Assembly: GCA_017478485.1 (NCBI GenBank)
Contig: JAFVDI010000021.1
Span: forward strand, 1 to 64,000
Reading direction: 5' to 3'
Source of the DNA: Clostridiales bacterium
GTDB taxonomy: Bacteria; Bacillota; Clostridia; Saccharofermentanales; Saccharofermentanaceae
Length of the DNA: 64,000 bases
The first letter of the stretch is position 1; every line of letters begins with the position of its first letter. The notes under the pieces are model-generated. The model saw only the letters and a program-made list of their open reading frames with translations. It had not been told where the DNA came from and did not search any database. The translations under genes were made by a program, and so were the position numbers. Below are positions 51,334 through 60,678 of this stretch, in pieces.

Positions 51334-52029
51334 ATGGGTGATGAGAAGAATAAAGAGAAGAAAACGAACGGCGACGGTCACGTGCTTACCGAAGCTGAGA
51401 TGAAGCGCCAGGCAGCTTTTGAAGAGAAGGAGAAGAAACTCCTGGAAAAAGGCTATGAGCGTAAGGATATACAGATATCAGTCCTTAAGGCGAATTTCGT
51501 TGGTATCTTGCTGACACTGCCTTTTGTTGCCGTCATCGTTGCCGGATACATATTAAGAAACGGCATGTTTGATTTCCATAAAGTATTGGATGAGAATCCT
51601 GTGCTGTATTTCGCGGGGATCGGCGGGATCATAGCCGCATCGATCGTTCTTACTGTAGTTCACGAAAAGATACACGGATGGTTTTGGACAATTGGTGCAG
51701 AGAACGGCAAGAAGGACATCGAATTCGGTTTTCAGAAGGAGACACTTACGCCTTACTGCACATGCACGTCACCTCTTACCAAGTCCATGTATATCCTGGG
51801 TTCCATGATGCCCATGACGATATTGGGTGTCGTGTTCGGCATTGTCTCGATCTTCATCGGAAACTTCATTTTGTTAGCGATCAGCGTGATCCAGATAATC
51901 GGCGGCGCAGGCGATATCCTTATCACTGCGATGCTTCTTTTCCATAAGACCAAGGGCAAGGATGTTGTTCTTCTTGACCACCCGACTAAGATTGGACTGG
52001 TCGCTTTCGAGAAGGAAAAAGAGACCTGA
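51334..52029 (+). CDS. DUF3267 family membrane metalloprotease-like protein
   Basis: 231 aa from ATG 51334 (AAAGAGG at 51321-51327). A charged cytoplasmic N-terminus is followed by four TM helices. A HEKIHG sequence (HExxH zinc motif) lies in the second TM region (VLTVVHEKIHGWFW), as in DUF3267 zincin-like proteins. GGAGDILITAML near the end supplies the third-ligand Asp seen in the family. Proteolysis has not been shown for most members. Confidence 0.8.
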   Translation: MGDEKNKEKKTNGDGHVLTEAEMKRQAAFEEKEKKLLEKGYERKDIQISVLKANFVGILLTLPFVAVIVAGYILRNGMFDFHKVLDENPVLYFAGIGGIIAASIVLTVVHEKIHGWFWTIGAENGKKDIEFGFQKETLTPYCTCTSPLTKSMYILGSMMPMTILGVVFGIVSIFIGNFILLAISVIQIIGGAGDILITAMLLFHKTKGKDVVLLDHPTKIGLVAFEKEKET

Positions 52030-52049
52030 TCACACTAGTCAAACTCAAT

Positions 52050-52078
52050 TTGTTAAATTGATACATGAACGATACACT
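52050..52078 (+). promoter_or_regulatory. promoter with 11-bp-phased direct repeat, third two-component system
   Basis: TTGTTA (52050-52055), 17-bp spacer, TACACT (52073-52078). GATACA occurs at 52060-52065 and 52071-52076, 11 bp apart, between the two boxes. The spacing is the same as in front of the systems at 6.2 and 8.6 kb. Confidence 0.45.
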
Positions 52079-52111
52079 GTACATGTAACATACTCTTGAC
52101 GGAGGAGATTC

Positions 52112-52780
52112 ATGTACAGTGTGTTGCTGGTTGAAGATGACAGCCAGATAAGGCAGGTCATCGGGGATTATTTCGGAAGGCGCGACAAGATAGCGTTGGA
52201 TTTTGCTGAGGACGGGAATATAGGCCTGTCCAAGTTCCTCAACGGATCCTACGACCTTATCGTTTTGGACATCATGATGCCCGGCCTTGACGGATTTGAG
52301 CTTTGCAAGATCATCAGGAAAAAATCTGAAGTGCCCATCGTATTTCTTACCGGAAAGGTGAGGGAAGAAGATGCGCTTTACGGCTTCGAGATAGGCGCGG
52401 ACGATTACATCGTAAAGCCTTTTTCGATAGCTGTCCTGTACAGCAAGCTGGTTGCGATGCTCGAGCGCAATACACCTGAGACTGAATCAAGAAAGATCTT
52501 AGAGAGCGGAAAGATTGCTGTTGATCCCGTGAAGTTTGAAGTTACTGTTGCAGGTGAAACCGTCGATCTGCCGCCCAAAGAGTATCAGATCCTGAAGTAC
52601 ATGATGCAGCATCCGGGTGCCGCCATAACCAGAAAGCTTCTGCTGGCTGTTGCCTGGGGCGATGACATGTACATCACCGAGCGCGTAATAGATAACCGCG
52701 TGAAGAACCTCCGCCACAAACTTGGTAAAGAAGGATCCCGTATTAAGACTCTGATCGGAGTCGGATACAGATTCGACTAG
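52112..52780 (+). CDS. OmpR-family response regulator
   Basis: 222 aa. Receiver with D53 in LIVLDIMMPG and the conserved K in DDYIVKPFS, then a winged helix (ITERVIDNRVKNLRHKLGKE) ending VGYRFD. The FxREKGAGLW loop of the 6-11 kb regulators is absent, but the gene order and kinase type are the same. GGAGGAG lies 5 bp upstream. It is followed by its kinase after 13 bp. Confidence 0.9.
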   Translation: MYSVLLVEDDSQIRQVIGDYFGRRDKIALDFAEDGNIGLSKFLNGSYDLIVLDIMMPGLDGFELCKIIRKKSEVPIVFLTGKVREEDALYGFEIGADDYIVKPFSIAVLYSKLVAMLERNTPETESRKILESGKIAVDPVKFEVTVAGETVDLPPKEYQILKYMMQHPGAAITRKLLLAVAWGDDMYITERVIDNRVKNLRHKLGKEGSRIKTLIGVGYRFD

Positions 52781-52793
52781 GGAGGTGTTACAC

Positions 52794-54524
52794 ATGAAAA
52801 GAAAGAGTTATTTCAGTTTTCTTTTTCCGCGATTGGTCACAGCATTACTTATTGCAGCAGTCGTATTTAGCATATCGCAAGCCACTTTGGTGCATGCTTA
52901 CAACAGCGCGATCGATTCCGGATGGAACAGACGCCGTGAAAGATATGAGAGTCTTGTCAGAAACTATGCTGAAGGTAAAAACGGTGATGTTTTTATCGAT
53001 ATTCTCACGAATTTCTTCACGGCAGATTACTACAGGTTCGCAGAGGTAAGAGAAGACGGCAGCTTTAATACAATAGCCGAGAGTGATTACAAAAGTCTGC
53101 CGATGAAAGACGAGATGCGTCACTGGTATTATGTTACCAACGACAAGGACCTTCTTGCAAAAGGCAAAAGAACTGAAATTGTCAGTAACAATGAGTGGAC
53201 GATCGAATATAAGAAATGTGACGAGGCCTGGCGTTTCAAAGATTATGCTGATACAAGTGTAGTCAACAGTTGGGATCTTGCTGCCCAGTCCGATCTGTAT
53301 TTATCGAACAGGCTTTTCACTTTGGCTCTTGATTACAGCGGGTATTCCCAGTATCGCAGTCCGGTGGCTCAAACCTTCTATGCGGAAGGAGACACGCTTC
53401 ACCTCGGAAAAGTTGTCGAGTCATTTGGTATGACGTATGAAACGGATAAGGCTCCCTTCTATGCTAAGAAATGGGATTTTACCGATGCTTCAAAAGCAGA
53501 CCGGTATATTAACATAGACAGTGGCGGTTTTCAAAAAGAACTGCTTTTATTTCCGGTACGCATACGTCCTGATGAATTCTTAAAATCTAACAACGGACTG
53601 TTTCTCGCAAACAGCATGAGCGAGCTTCAAAAAGCATATGAGCTCAGAGAAGAAGATTACAAAGATGAAAACTTTGAAGCTTTGTTTAAAGAATTTGCAG
53701 AAAACAAGCGCACAGACGGAAGATATAGATATTCAGTCAATGAGCAGAGTTTGGACGGCTGCGGAGCCATTGATTTCTACAAGATCAACGGAAAACTCTA
53801 TGTTGTTGAATTTATCATTAAAAATGTTCCGGCGGATTATTTCTTCCGGCCGTTTTACATCGTAATGGCTGTTGTTCTTGCGGTTGCTGCAGTTGTGATC
53901 TCTCTGCTCACATCGCTCAGGCCATACAGCCAGTATAAGAAAGCCTATGAGAACAACATTTTCAAGAATTATCTCATCGATTCTCTGGCACACAACATGA
54001 AGACGCCGCTGCAGATCCTCGGAGGTTATGCGGAGAACCTTAAGGATGTCTCAAGCGATGCGGAAAAGGATCGTTATGCGGAACAGATCCTTGTGAAGAC
54101 AAGCGAGATGAATAAAGATATTGAAGCGATCCTTAGGACGGTTGAAAAAACTGACCGTAAGTTTGCTAAAGAATCAGTTCGTTCATGTATCGGCGAAGTT
54201 GCCGCAAAACTCGGTGAGGATGTTCAGATCAAGGGTGATGCGCAGATCAAGATGGACAAGGAATACTTTAAGTCTGCTCTGTATTGCCTGCTGGATAATG
54301 CTGCGAAATATAAGAGCAAGGATTCCAAGATCGAGGTTGATATTACATGCAATGCAATCATGATCAGGAACAAGACTGATAAGGATGATTTCACTCCGGG
54401 AACCGGAATCGCCATTGCCGGAAGGATATTGGAGCAGCATAAGCTTCATCTGGAGACAATGATAGGTGACGGTGTTTTCGAAGCCCGGTTCGGCAAGCAT
54501 CCCGGTAAGCAGAAAAAGAAATGA
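52794..54524 (+). CDS. sensor histidine kinase with large extracytoplasmic domain
   Basis: 577 aa from ATG 52794 (GGAGG at 52781-52785); a GTG at 52785 is in frame but inside that site. TM at about 8-30, a sensor of some 320 residues, TM at about 354-375, H400 in SLAHNMKTPLQ, N-box LLDNAAKYKS, then GTGIAIAGRIL. The ATPase domain is short, without DxGxG (IMIRNKTD), as in the 6-11 kb kinases. Asn follows the phospho-acceptor instead of the usual Asp or Glu, which may change phosphatase activity. Signal unknown. Confidence 0.87.
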   Translation: MKRKSYFSFLFPRLVTALLIAAVVFSISQATLVHAYNSAIDSGWNRRRERYESLVRNYAEGKNGDVFIDILTNFFTADYYRFAEVREDGSFNTIAESDYKSLPMKDEMRHWYYVTNDKDLLAKGKRTEIVSNNEWTIEYKKCDEAWRFKDYADTSVVNSWDLAAQSDLYLSNRLFTLALDYSGYSQYRSPVAQTFYAEGDTLHLGKVVESFGMTYETDKAPFYAKKWDFTDASKADRYINIDSGGFQKELLLFPVRIRPDEFLKSNNGLFLANSMSELQKAYELREEDYKDENFEALFKEFAENKRTDGRYRYSVNEQSLDGCGAIDFYKINGKLYVVEFIIKNVPADYFFRPFYIVMAVVLAVAAVVISLLTSLRPYSQYKKAYENNIFKNYLIDSLAHNMKTPLQILGGYAENLKDVSSDAEKDRYAEQILVKTSEMNKDIEAILRTVEKTDRKFAKESVRSCIGEVAAKLGEDVQIKGDAQIKMDKEYFKSALYCLLDNAAKYKSKDSKIEVDITCNAIMIRNKTDKDDFTPGTGIAIAGRILEQHKLHLETMIGDGVFEARFGKHPGKQKKK

Positions 54525-54530
54525 TATGAA

Positions 54531-54577
54531 GGGCCGCCTTTTGAAGTGAACTCATCACTTGAAAGGCGGCCCCTTTT
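54531..54577 (+). terminator. strong terminator, possibly bidirectional
   Basis: A long stem of GGGCCGCCTTTTGAAGTG (54531-54548) with CACTTGAAAGGCGGCCC (54556-54572), interrupted by one extra base, followed by TTTT. It lies between the kinase gene and the convergent XRE gene. Confidence 0.85.
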
Positions 54578-54579
54578 AT

Positions 54580-54777
54580 CTATTCCTGTTCCCAGAATAA
54601 TTCATCAAGAGTCTTTCCCAACACCTTGCAGATCGAGATGCAAAGGTTGATAGTCGGATTGTAATCCCCTTTTTCTATTGCATTGATCGTCTGCCTTGAC
54701 ACGCCGACTTTATCAGCCAGCTCCTGCTGGGACAGATCAAGGGCGGCGCGGGCAGACTTAAGCCTCAGATTCTTCAT
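54580..54777 (-). CDS. XRE-family HTH regulator, 65 aa
   Basis: A single Cro/CI-type helix-turn-helix: LDLSQQELADKVGVSRQTIN followed by AIEKGDYNPTINL. I use ATG 54777 (GGAGG on the minus strand at about 54786-54790); the ATG at 54801 is inside the preceding gene. It overlaps that membrane-protein gene by 20 bp. Pairs of this kind (small XRE plus membrane protein) are common in Clostridia and usually autoregulate. Confidence 0.88.
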   Translation of the reverse strand: MKNLRLKSARAALDLSQQELADKVGVSRQTINAIEKGDYNPTINLCISICKVLGKTLDELFWEQE

Positions 54778-55717
54778 CTTCCTTTGCCTCCTTCTTCTCA
54801 ATGATACCGTGTACGATCATCTCGATTCCCAATAATGTGAAGTAAATGCCGGAAACAAAAGCGGCGACAGCGAGTTCACGGACCGTACCGAATCTGAATA
54901 TCAGGTTGTAGAATCCTGACATCATCAATTCGACTACTCCCACTATAGTGTAAACGATGGCAAGAGGAAACCTTTTACCTCTCAAACCTATGAAGGCATC
55001 GTTCAGATCAGCATTGATCAGGAACGTCAGGATGCCTGTCAGACAAACTATCATTCCGGTCTCATATACAGACAAAGGAAAAGAAGATGTTGTGCGTGAT
55101 ATGATTCCGATACCGAATGCTACTATTACCGTTACGATCAGAGCATTCATGGCAGCAGAACCGCGTGCTTTAAGCTGTCTTTCGTCATAATCCCTGTTTG
55201 CATTTTTATTGACCATGAATATGATGAATGCTTCAAAGATGATTATCAATATTGCCGATATATATGCCATTACATTGGGCATGGAAGAACTCTCCGATCT
55301 GAGGATGATTCCATACCTGATCAGATACTCCTGATCTTCCAAAGTCTTTTCCTTGATTTCCGGATCGATCACGATAAAGATGCTCTTGTTATCGACGTTC
55401 AGTTCACCGGTCGTAATGGTAGCGTTATTTGCGGAAGTATTGTATAAGGGTTCGTTCCCGATTGAACCCGTTATGATCTTGATGTTTGAAATAAACTGAT
55501 CCATCCCCGATATGTCGATCGTAAAACTGCACTTTTCACCGACAGGCTGAAAGTAGACGGGTGCGGGCTTTTCGGATGTGATCTGATTGTTCTCTACTTT
55601 AACCGGTATCGAGAACGTCAGATTCTTTTCGTTGCTCTTAGCGGATGTGAAAAGTGCAATGAAGATTATGGTTAACACTGAGATAATGACCGATATGATC
55701 GCTGTTTTGTTTTTCAT
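54758..55717 (-). CDS. membrane protein paired with XRE regulator
   Basis: 319 aa. N-terminal TM (about 7-24), an extracytoplasmic beta-rich domain of about 130 residues, then five TM helices. The cytoplasmic NRDYDERQLKARGSA loop recalls the DERQ motif of DUF2178/DUF3796-like proteins coupled to XRE regulators. The C-terminal tail is charged. Whether it senses a signal and controls the regulator is inference. GGAGG precedes the start on the minus strand. Confidence 0.78.
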   Translation of the reverse strand: MKNKTAIISVIISVLTIIFIALFTSAKSNEKNLTFSIPVKVENNQITSEKPAPVYFQPVGEKCSFTIDISGMDQFISNIKIITGSIGNEPLYNTSANNATITTGELNVDNKSIFIVIDPEIKEKTLEDQEYLIRYGIILRSESSSMPNVMAYISAILIIIFEAFIIFMVNKNANRDYDERQLKARGSAAMNALIVTVIVAFGIGIISRTTSSFPLSVYETGMIVCLTGILTFLINADLNDAFIGLRGKRFPLAIVYTIVGVVELMMSGFYNLIFRFGTVRELAVAAFVSGIYFTLLGIEMIVHGIIEKKEAKEDEESEA

Positions 55718-55744
55718 GGTTCTATCCTCCTTGTTCGTAAGCAG

Positions 55745-55785
55745 AGAATAACACCCGCCTTACAAAATGTCAAGTATATACGACA
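55745..55785 (-). promoter_or_regulatory. promoter and operator of the membrane protein/XRE pair
   Basis: Minus strand: TTGACA (plus 55768-55773), 17-bp spacer, TATTCT (plus 55745-55750). The dyad TGTCAAGTATATACGACA (55768-55785), centred on the palindrome GTATATAC, overlaps the -35 box and suits a small XRE dimer. Confidence 0.62.
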
Positions 55786-55826
55786 AAAAGCAATTCATAT
55801 TTTGCATCTTTATTTTGCCGTACCTG

Positions 55827-55855
55827 TTGGCAAACAGGGCATGATGTTGTAATGT
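55827..55855 (+). promoter_or_regulatory. promoter of the self-protection operon
   Basis: TTGGCA (55827-55832), 17-bp spacer, TAATGT (55850-55855), 40 bp before the response regulator gene. The next candidate -10 boxes are worse. Confidence 0.45.
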
Positions 55856-55895
55856 TTAGACGAAGGATCATTGTCTGAATAGCAAAGGGTGGACC

Positions 55896-56552
55896 ATGAC
55901 TCGGATTCTCATAATAGAAGACGATAAAGATATTAATAAGATAATGTCCGGACTTTTAAAGAAGAACGGATACGAAGTCGAATGCGCGTTTAACGGCAAA
56001 GAGGCTGACCCTAAGATAAAGATGATTCCTGATCTCATCCTTATGGATCTGATGCTTCCCGATACAACCGGTGAAGAATTACTGAAGATTATCCCTGGCA
56101 GTATACCAGTTATCGCCGTAAGCGCGAGGAGCAGTGTCGATGACAAGGTCGATCTCCTGTCTCTCGGATGCGTGGATTACATCACAAAACCGTTCGATAA
56201 CAAAGAGCTTCTTGCAAGGATCGAAGTAGCACTGAAATTCAAAAAGAAAACGCAGTCATTTTCCTTTTCAAATCTTACGATGGATGAATCCTCTCACGCG
56301 ATTACAGTTGATGAAAAGCCGGTAAGATTTACTCCGACTGAATACGCGATAATTAAGGTGCTGCTGATAAACAGCGACAGAGTAATATCAAAATCAGAAC
56401 TCCTCGAAGCGGCTGTAAAATTCACTCCTGATCTTGTTGAAGACTCGCTTAAGGTACACATGAGCAACCTGCGCAAAAAGCTCAAACAGGCAGGTTTTGG
56501 CGGCGAGATAGAAGCGGTCTGGGGAATAGGGTTCAGGTTAACCGTTTCTTAA
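55896..56552 (+). CDS. OmpR-family response regulator of the self-protection operon
   Basis: 218 aa. Receiver with D51 in LILMDLMLPD and K in VDYITKPFD, winged helix ending VWGIGFRLT. It opens an operon: regulator, ABC ATPase, two permeases and kinase. This order resembles the LanRK/LanFEG or bacitracin-responsive modules of Firmicutes. GGGTGG lies about 5 bp upstream of ATG 55896. Confidence 0.9.
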   Translation: MTRILIIEDDKDINKIMSGLLKKNGYEVECAFNGKEADPKIKMIPDLILMDLMLPDTTGEELLKIIPGSIPVIAVSARSSVDDKVDLLSLGCVDYITKPFDNKELLARIEVALKFKKKTQSFSFSNLTMDESSHAITVDEKPVRFTPTEYAIIKVLLINSDRVISKSELLEAAVKFTPDLVEDSLKVHMSNLRKKLKQAGFGGEIEAVWGIGFRLTVS

Positions 56553-56603
56553 CTGTTTTTGAAAACTGCCATGGTATATCCTCTAGCTATGGAGGTGGAG
56601 ACC

Positions 56604-57470
56604 ATGGACTATATTTTGACAACAGATTCACTTACGAAAAGATATAAGAAGCACGAAGCATTGAAAGATGTTTCGATCAATGTCCCCAAGGGTTCGATCT
56701 TTGGCCTTATCGGCAAGAACGGTGCCGGCAAGACGACTTTGATGAGAATAGTATCAGGTCTTCAGGAACAGAATAAGGGAAATTATAATATCAGCTGCCC
56801 GGTCATAGGAGCATTGATCGATACGCCTGCTTATTACAGAACTCTCAATGCTTATGAGAACCTGAAGATCCAGTACATGAATCTGGGTCTCACATCTTAT
56901 GAGACTATTCCTGAAATAATCAATCTTGTAGGTCTTGAGATCGCAGGCAAAAAGCCTGTAATGTCCTATTCATTCGGTATGCGCCAGAGATTAGGCCTTG
57001 CGATCGCGCTTTGCGGTTTCCCCGATCTTATAATCCTCGATGAGCCTATTAACGGACTCGATCCCCAGGGAATTGTGGTTATCAGGGAACTTATCTTAAA
57101 GCTTAATAAAGAACGCGGTATGACGTTTATCATTTCGAGCCATCTGCTCGATGAGCTTGCCAAGGTGGCAACTGATTTCGCATTCATCGACGATGGAAAG
57201 ATAATCAAACAGATCAGTGCAAATGAACTGCACAACAATACCGGAAAAACAGTTAATGCAAAAGTGTCTGATACTTCAGCGCTTTGCAGACTGCTTGATG
57301 ATAAGAGTTTTAAGTATGAGATCAAGGGCAATAACAGTCTGACGGTAATGGGCGATATTACATTGACTGCCATGAATGAATTGACGAAAGAAGCAGGATG
57401 TGAACTGCTCGAATTCAATTATGCGGATACAAGCCTCGAAGGCTATTTCATTAATCTTTTGGAGGGATAA
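56604..57470 (+). CDS. ABC transporter ATPase, BcrA/LanF type
   Basis: 289 aa from ATG 56604 (GGAGGTGG upstream); the earlier in-frame ATG at 56559 has no site. Walker A GKNGAGKTTLMRI, the signature MSYSFGMRQRLGLAIAL, Walker B LIILDEPINGLDPQG, H-loop ISSHLLDELAKVAT. The EPINGLDP form and length are typical of bacitracin or lantibiotic self-protection ATPases. The first permease begins 1 bp downstream. Confidence 0.92.
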   Translation: MDYILTTDSLTKRYKKHEALKDVSINVPKGSIFGLIGKNGAGKTTLMRIVSGLQEQNKGNYNISCPVIGALIDTPAYYRTLNAYENLKIQYMNLGLTSYETIPEIINLVGLEIAGKKPVMSYSFGMRQRLGLAIALCGFPDLIILDEPINGLDPQGIVVIRELILKLNKERGMTFIISSHLLDELAKVATDFAFIDDGKIIKQISANELHNNTGKTVNAKVSDTSALCRLLDDKSFKYEIKGNNSLTVMGDITLTAMNELTKEAGCELLEFNYADTSLEGYFINLLEG

Positions 57471-57471
57471 T

Positions 57472-58593
57472 ATGTCACGCGTATTTAAATCAATGACATA
57501 CCGACTCGTTCACAGTAAGCTGGTATGGATCATCATTGCAGCGCTCATCCTTCTTGAGGTGTTCACGTTATTTTTCGGCGGATCTAACGGAAAGTATTGT
57601 GAGTGTTTTGCCAATCATAAAAAATATGCATATCATGATCATGACACTGAGACTGAAGTGATTGAATTTGCGAAATTTGAGGAAGAGGATCCGCTTGTTG
57701 TCAGCAAACTCACACAAAATGTTTACACGGGTAAATTTGATTTTCTTCAGGGCCAGCAGAGTAAATATGAAGTATCAATAATGAACTGCGGATCGGTCAG
57801 TATGCTTTTAGCTGCTGTTCTGCTCATTATATTTGCAGCTGATGTAATATTCGTCATGGCTTTTTTCGGTGACATGTTTTCGAACGGTGCGGTACGCAAC
57901 CTGGTTACTGTTAATATCCGTAAGGTGACGGTCTTTCTTGTGTCTGTGATCATTAATCTGATCATGTGTCTTGTCATGTATCTTCTTGTGTTTGCCGTTC
58001 TTGCAGCATGCGTGCTTATCGCAGGCTATTATCCGATCATCTATGTGCCGGCTTTCGCTATGGCGGTACTTACCGGATTTCTTGTTACTGCTGCAATCAC
58101 TACGCTTTTCATCCTGATCCTCTTTGTTGACCAGAATCCGGTCGTTTCGTTTATTTTCTGCTTGTCGCTTATTGCGCTCACAATCCTAAGCTTGTCCGTG
58201 GGTGACGTGGTCTTTTCAAGACCGTATATAAATGATGATGTTATGACGGATAACTTCTTTAAGGGTGGATATAAGATCTCGGGTGAAGGTGAATGGTATT
58301 TTCCCGTTGATGATTTCCGCATTGGCAGAGTTTATTATCCGGAAGACAATGAGACAGTTGATTTCCAGTCGGAGAGACCGAATCCGTATTACCCCGGTGA
58401 TACGATGGTACGGGCGGCACAGGCACTCTATCGTTCAAACATAATGAATCTGCCGTTCGAGATGAATATGTTCCTGATCTATCCGATGTATCGTGACGGA
58501 TTGTTTGCCAGATATGCCGTATTCTCTTCCGGGTATCTGCTGCTCATCCTGACAGGCGGGTGTTACATCGTTAACAAACGCAATTTTAACTGA
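57472..58593 (+). CDS. ABC-2 permease of the self-protection transporter (LanE-like)
   Basis: 373 aa from ATG 57472 (TTGGAGGG upstream). N-terminal TM at about 18-36, an extracytoplasmic loop, then five TM helices at about 103-270 and a last one near the C-terminus. FGDMFSNGAVRNLVTVNIRK, at the start of the second TM, is usual for LanE/LanG or BcrB proteins. It is clearly related in layout to the next gene. Confidence 0.85.
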   Translation: MSRVFKSMTYRLVHSKLVWIIIAALILLEVFTLFFGGSNGKYCECFANHKKYAYHDHDTETEVIEFAKFEEEDPLVVSKLTQNVYTGKFDFLQGQQSKYEVSIMNCGSVSMLLAAVLLIIFAADVIFVMAFFGDMFSNGAVRNLVTVNIRKVTVFLVSVIINLIMCLVMYLLVFAVLAACVLIAGYYPIIYVPAFAMAVLTGFLVTAAITTLFILILFVDQNPVVSFIFCLSLIALTILSLSVGDVVFSRPYINDDVMTDNFFKGGYKISGEGEWYFPVDDFRIGRVYYPEDNETVDFQSERPNPYYPGDTMVRAAQALYRSNIMNLPFEMNMFLIYPMYRDGLFARYAVFSSGYLLLILTGGCYIVNKRNFN

Positions 58594-58605
58594 TGGGAGG
58601 ATACC

Positions 58606-59691
58606 ATGATAAAACTGATCAGATCCATGCTCTACAGAGCAACACATGACATTTTTTTCTATCTTGCCATTGCCTTTTGTATTTTCTTTTCATTGGTCAT
58701 CGTGAGTTTTTCAGGTGCGAGATTAAAGAACCATGTTACTTCAAAGTATGATGAGAACGTTACCGTTGAATTTGAAAAGGAAGACGCTCTGAATGTCGCA
58801 AAACACTATTTTGCAAGTGATTCCTATGTTCACAATATTCCCGGAAAAGATATCTTATACAGGGATTCGCTGAACAACGTAGAAACGGTAGACATTCTAA
58901 TGTTATATGCGTCAATTGTTGTGCTGATCATCCATGTACTGTATGGCGTGATCTTTTTCGGAGAACTTTTTTCAAAAGGCGCGATACGCAACATGATCGC
59001 AGCAGGAGCCGGCAAACGCAAAGTGTTCCTTTCTTCTTTGGTGATCAATGCGTTCCTGCTGTTTGTGTTTTCGGTCATATGCATTCTTTCCATGAGTATA
59101 TATGCAATAGCAAACGGACTCTATCCGATAATTTGTTTTCAGTCTTTTGCAGTAATGCTGCTGGCTGAATTATTGGTTGGAATTGTTATCAGTTCACTTG
59201 CTGTTTTGCTTGTGTTTATTACTCAACGTCCGCTTAAGGCACTTCTCGTCATAATAGCCTGCGTTGCTGTGTATTGCGCTGCCGCTGGTACAATGACAGA
59301 TATTGAAGCGTTTGCACCGAAATATGAGTTGAACAAAACCTCCTATCAGGTGTTCATGTCAAAGGTCAAGGATAGCGACCTGGGTTTTGAATTTTATTTT
59401 CCAGTTAACGGATTCAATCTGTATTCAGTACGAAAAGCTGACGGAACGATATATTCTGATTTTATGACCGATAAACCGGATCCCGAATACCCGGGAGATT
59501 CAAAGGTTGCTCTTGCAAGGATCATATGGAGGATGAACATCTGTATGCTCCCGATGGAAATGATGGTCTGGGGACAGTACCCGATCTACAGGGATGGTGT
59601 CCTGTTCAGATATATTGCTGTATCGGCGGTCTATATGGTGATCATTGTGTATACCGGATGTGCTGTCGTTAAGCGGAGGAATATTATATAA
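58606..59691 (+). CDS. ABC-2 permease of the self-protection transporter (LanG-like)
   Basis: 361 aa, preceded by GGGAGG. Same plan as the preceding permease, including FGELFSKGAIRNMIAAGAGK after the second TM, a six-TM core and a C-terminal block with NICMLPMEMMVWGQYPIYRD, where its partner has NIMNLPFEMNMFLIYPMYRD. The two are diverged tandem duplicates forming a heterodimer with the ATPase. Confidence 0.86.
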   Translation: MIKLIRSMLYRATHDIFFYLAIAFCIFFSLVIVSFSGARLKNHVTSKYDENVTVEFEKEDALNVAKHYFASDSYVHNIPGKDILYRDSLNNVETVDILMLYASIVVLIIHVLYGVIFFGELFSKGAIRNMIAAGAGKRKVFLSSLVINAFLLFVFSVICILSMSIYAIANGLYPIICFQSFAVMLLAELLVGIVISSLAVLLVFITQRPLKALLVIIACVAVYCAAAGTMTDIEAFAPKYELNKTSYQVFMSKVKDSDLGFEFYFPVNGFNLYSVRKADGTIYSDFMTDKPDPEYPGDSKVALARIIWRMNICMLPMEMMVWGQYPIYRDGVLFRYIAVSAVYMVIIVYTGCAVVKRRNII

Positions 59692-59698
59692 TCGACTC

Positions 59699-60592
59699 AT
59701 GTTGCAGGCTGTCCTCATCTGTATCTGTACCGCATTGGCGGTAACCGTAACAGCACTTGTCATTAAGGTGCTGCTGCTCGAACGCGCATTCGGCGAGATT
59801 GACGGTCAGGTAAAAGATCATCTGGATGGTACGAATTCTTCTGCGTTCACGCTATCTACGTCAGACAGGAACGCGCGTAAGCTTGCCAACAGCCTGAACG
59901 GAGCGCTTCAGGAGCTTCATGAGGAACGGGTTTTTCTTAAGGACGGTGACAGACGCATGAAGGCAAATGTTACCGCCATCTCACACGATATCAGGACTCC
60001 TTTGACAGCCATCAATTCATATGTTGAACTGCTCGAAAACGAGACTGATGAAACCAAGCGGAAAGAATACCTTGAACGCATCAAGGAAAGGACTTCGGAA
60101 TTAAAAGATCTTACGGGAGAGCTATTCAAGTATTCCGTGTCTTCGGAAATGCAGTATGATTCTCAATTATCGACAGAAGAACTTGATCTTCAGAGCATAA
60201 TCGAGAACAGCCTCATTTCTTTTTACAAAGAATTCACATCAAAAGGCATCAGTCCCGAAACGGATCTTCCGGTTGAAAAAGTTATTGTTAATGCCAACCG
60301 TAAAACGCTTATGCGTATATTTGACAATGTTTTCAGCAATGCCGCGAAATATGCCTCGTCATTGTCTGTTAAACTGACAGAAGACGGTGTCGTAACAGTT
60401 TCGAACGATGCTCCGGAACTTACTGCGGTTCAGGTTTCCAGATTGTTCGACAAGTATTACACAGTCAGGGACGGCAGCAATTCCACAGGCCTCGGACTTT
60501 CCATTGCGAAGGATCTTATAAGCAAGAACGGCGGCAGCATTTCCGCCGACTTAAACGAGGGCATGCTTACCATCACTCTGAGATTCAATTAA
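59699..60592 (+). CDS. histidine kinase with a minimal N-terminal membrane anchor
   Basis: 298 aa from ATG 59699; a GGAGGA site at about 59676 is rather far (about 16 bp), so the exact start is uncertain. One TM helix (about 4-24) and a short linker lead to H96 in AISHDIRTPLTA, N-box DNVFSNAAKYAS, short G1 VTVSNDAPEL and GLGLSIAKDL. It has almost no sensor part, as in BceS-like or LanK-like kinases that sense through their transporter. It closes the operon begun at 55896. Confidence 0.87.
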   Translation: MLQAVLICICTALAVTVTALVIKVLLLERAFGEIDGQVKDHLDGTNSSAFTLSTSDRNARKLANSLNGALQELHEERVFLKDGDRRMKANVTAISHDIRTPLTAINSYVELLENETDETKRKEYLERIKERTSELKDLTGELFKYSVSSEMQYDSQLSTEELDLQSIIENSLISFYKEFTSKGISPETDLPVEKVIVNANRKTLMRIFDNVFSNAAKYASSLSVKLTEDGVVTVSNDAPELTAVQVSRLFDKYYTVRDGSNSTGLGLSIAKDLISKNGGSISADLNEGMLTITLRFN

Positions 60593-60643
60593 CTGTCCGC
60601 ATATTCAATTCAAGATCCGTTAAGATGATCTTTCTAAATGATA

Positions 60644-60649
60644 TAATCA
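60644..60649 (+). promoter_or_regulatory. -10 element before the metallo-hydrolase gene
   Basis: A TATAAT hexamer lies about 30 bp upstream of the ATG at 60679. The -35 is weak. Confidence 0.35.
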
Positions 60650-60678
60650 AACAGGTGATCATTTGAAAGGGGATCTGT

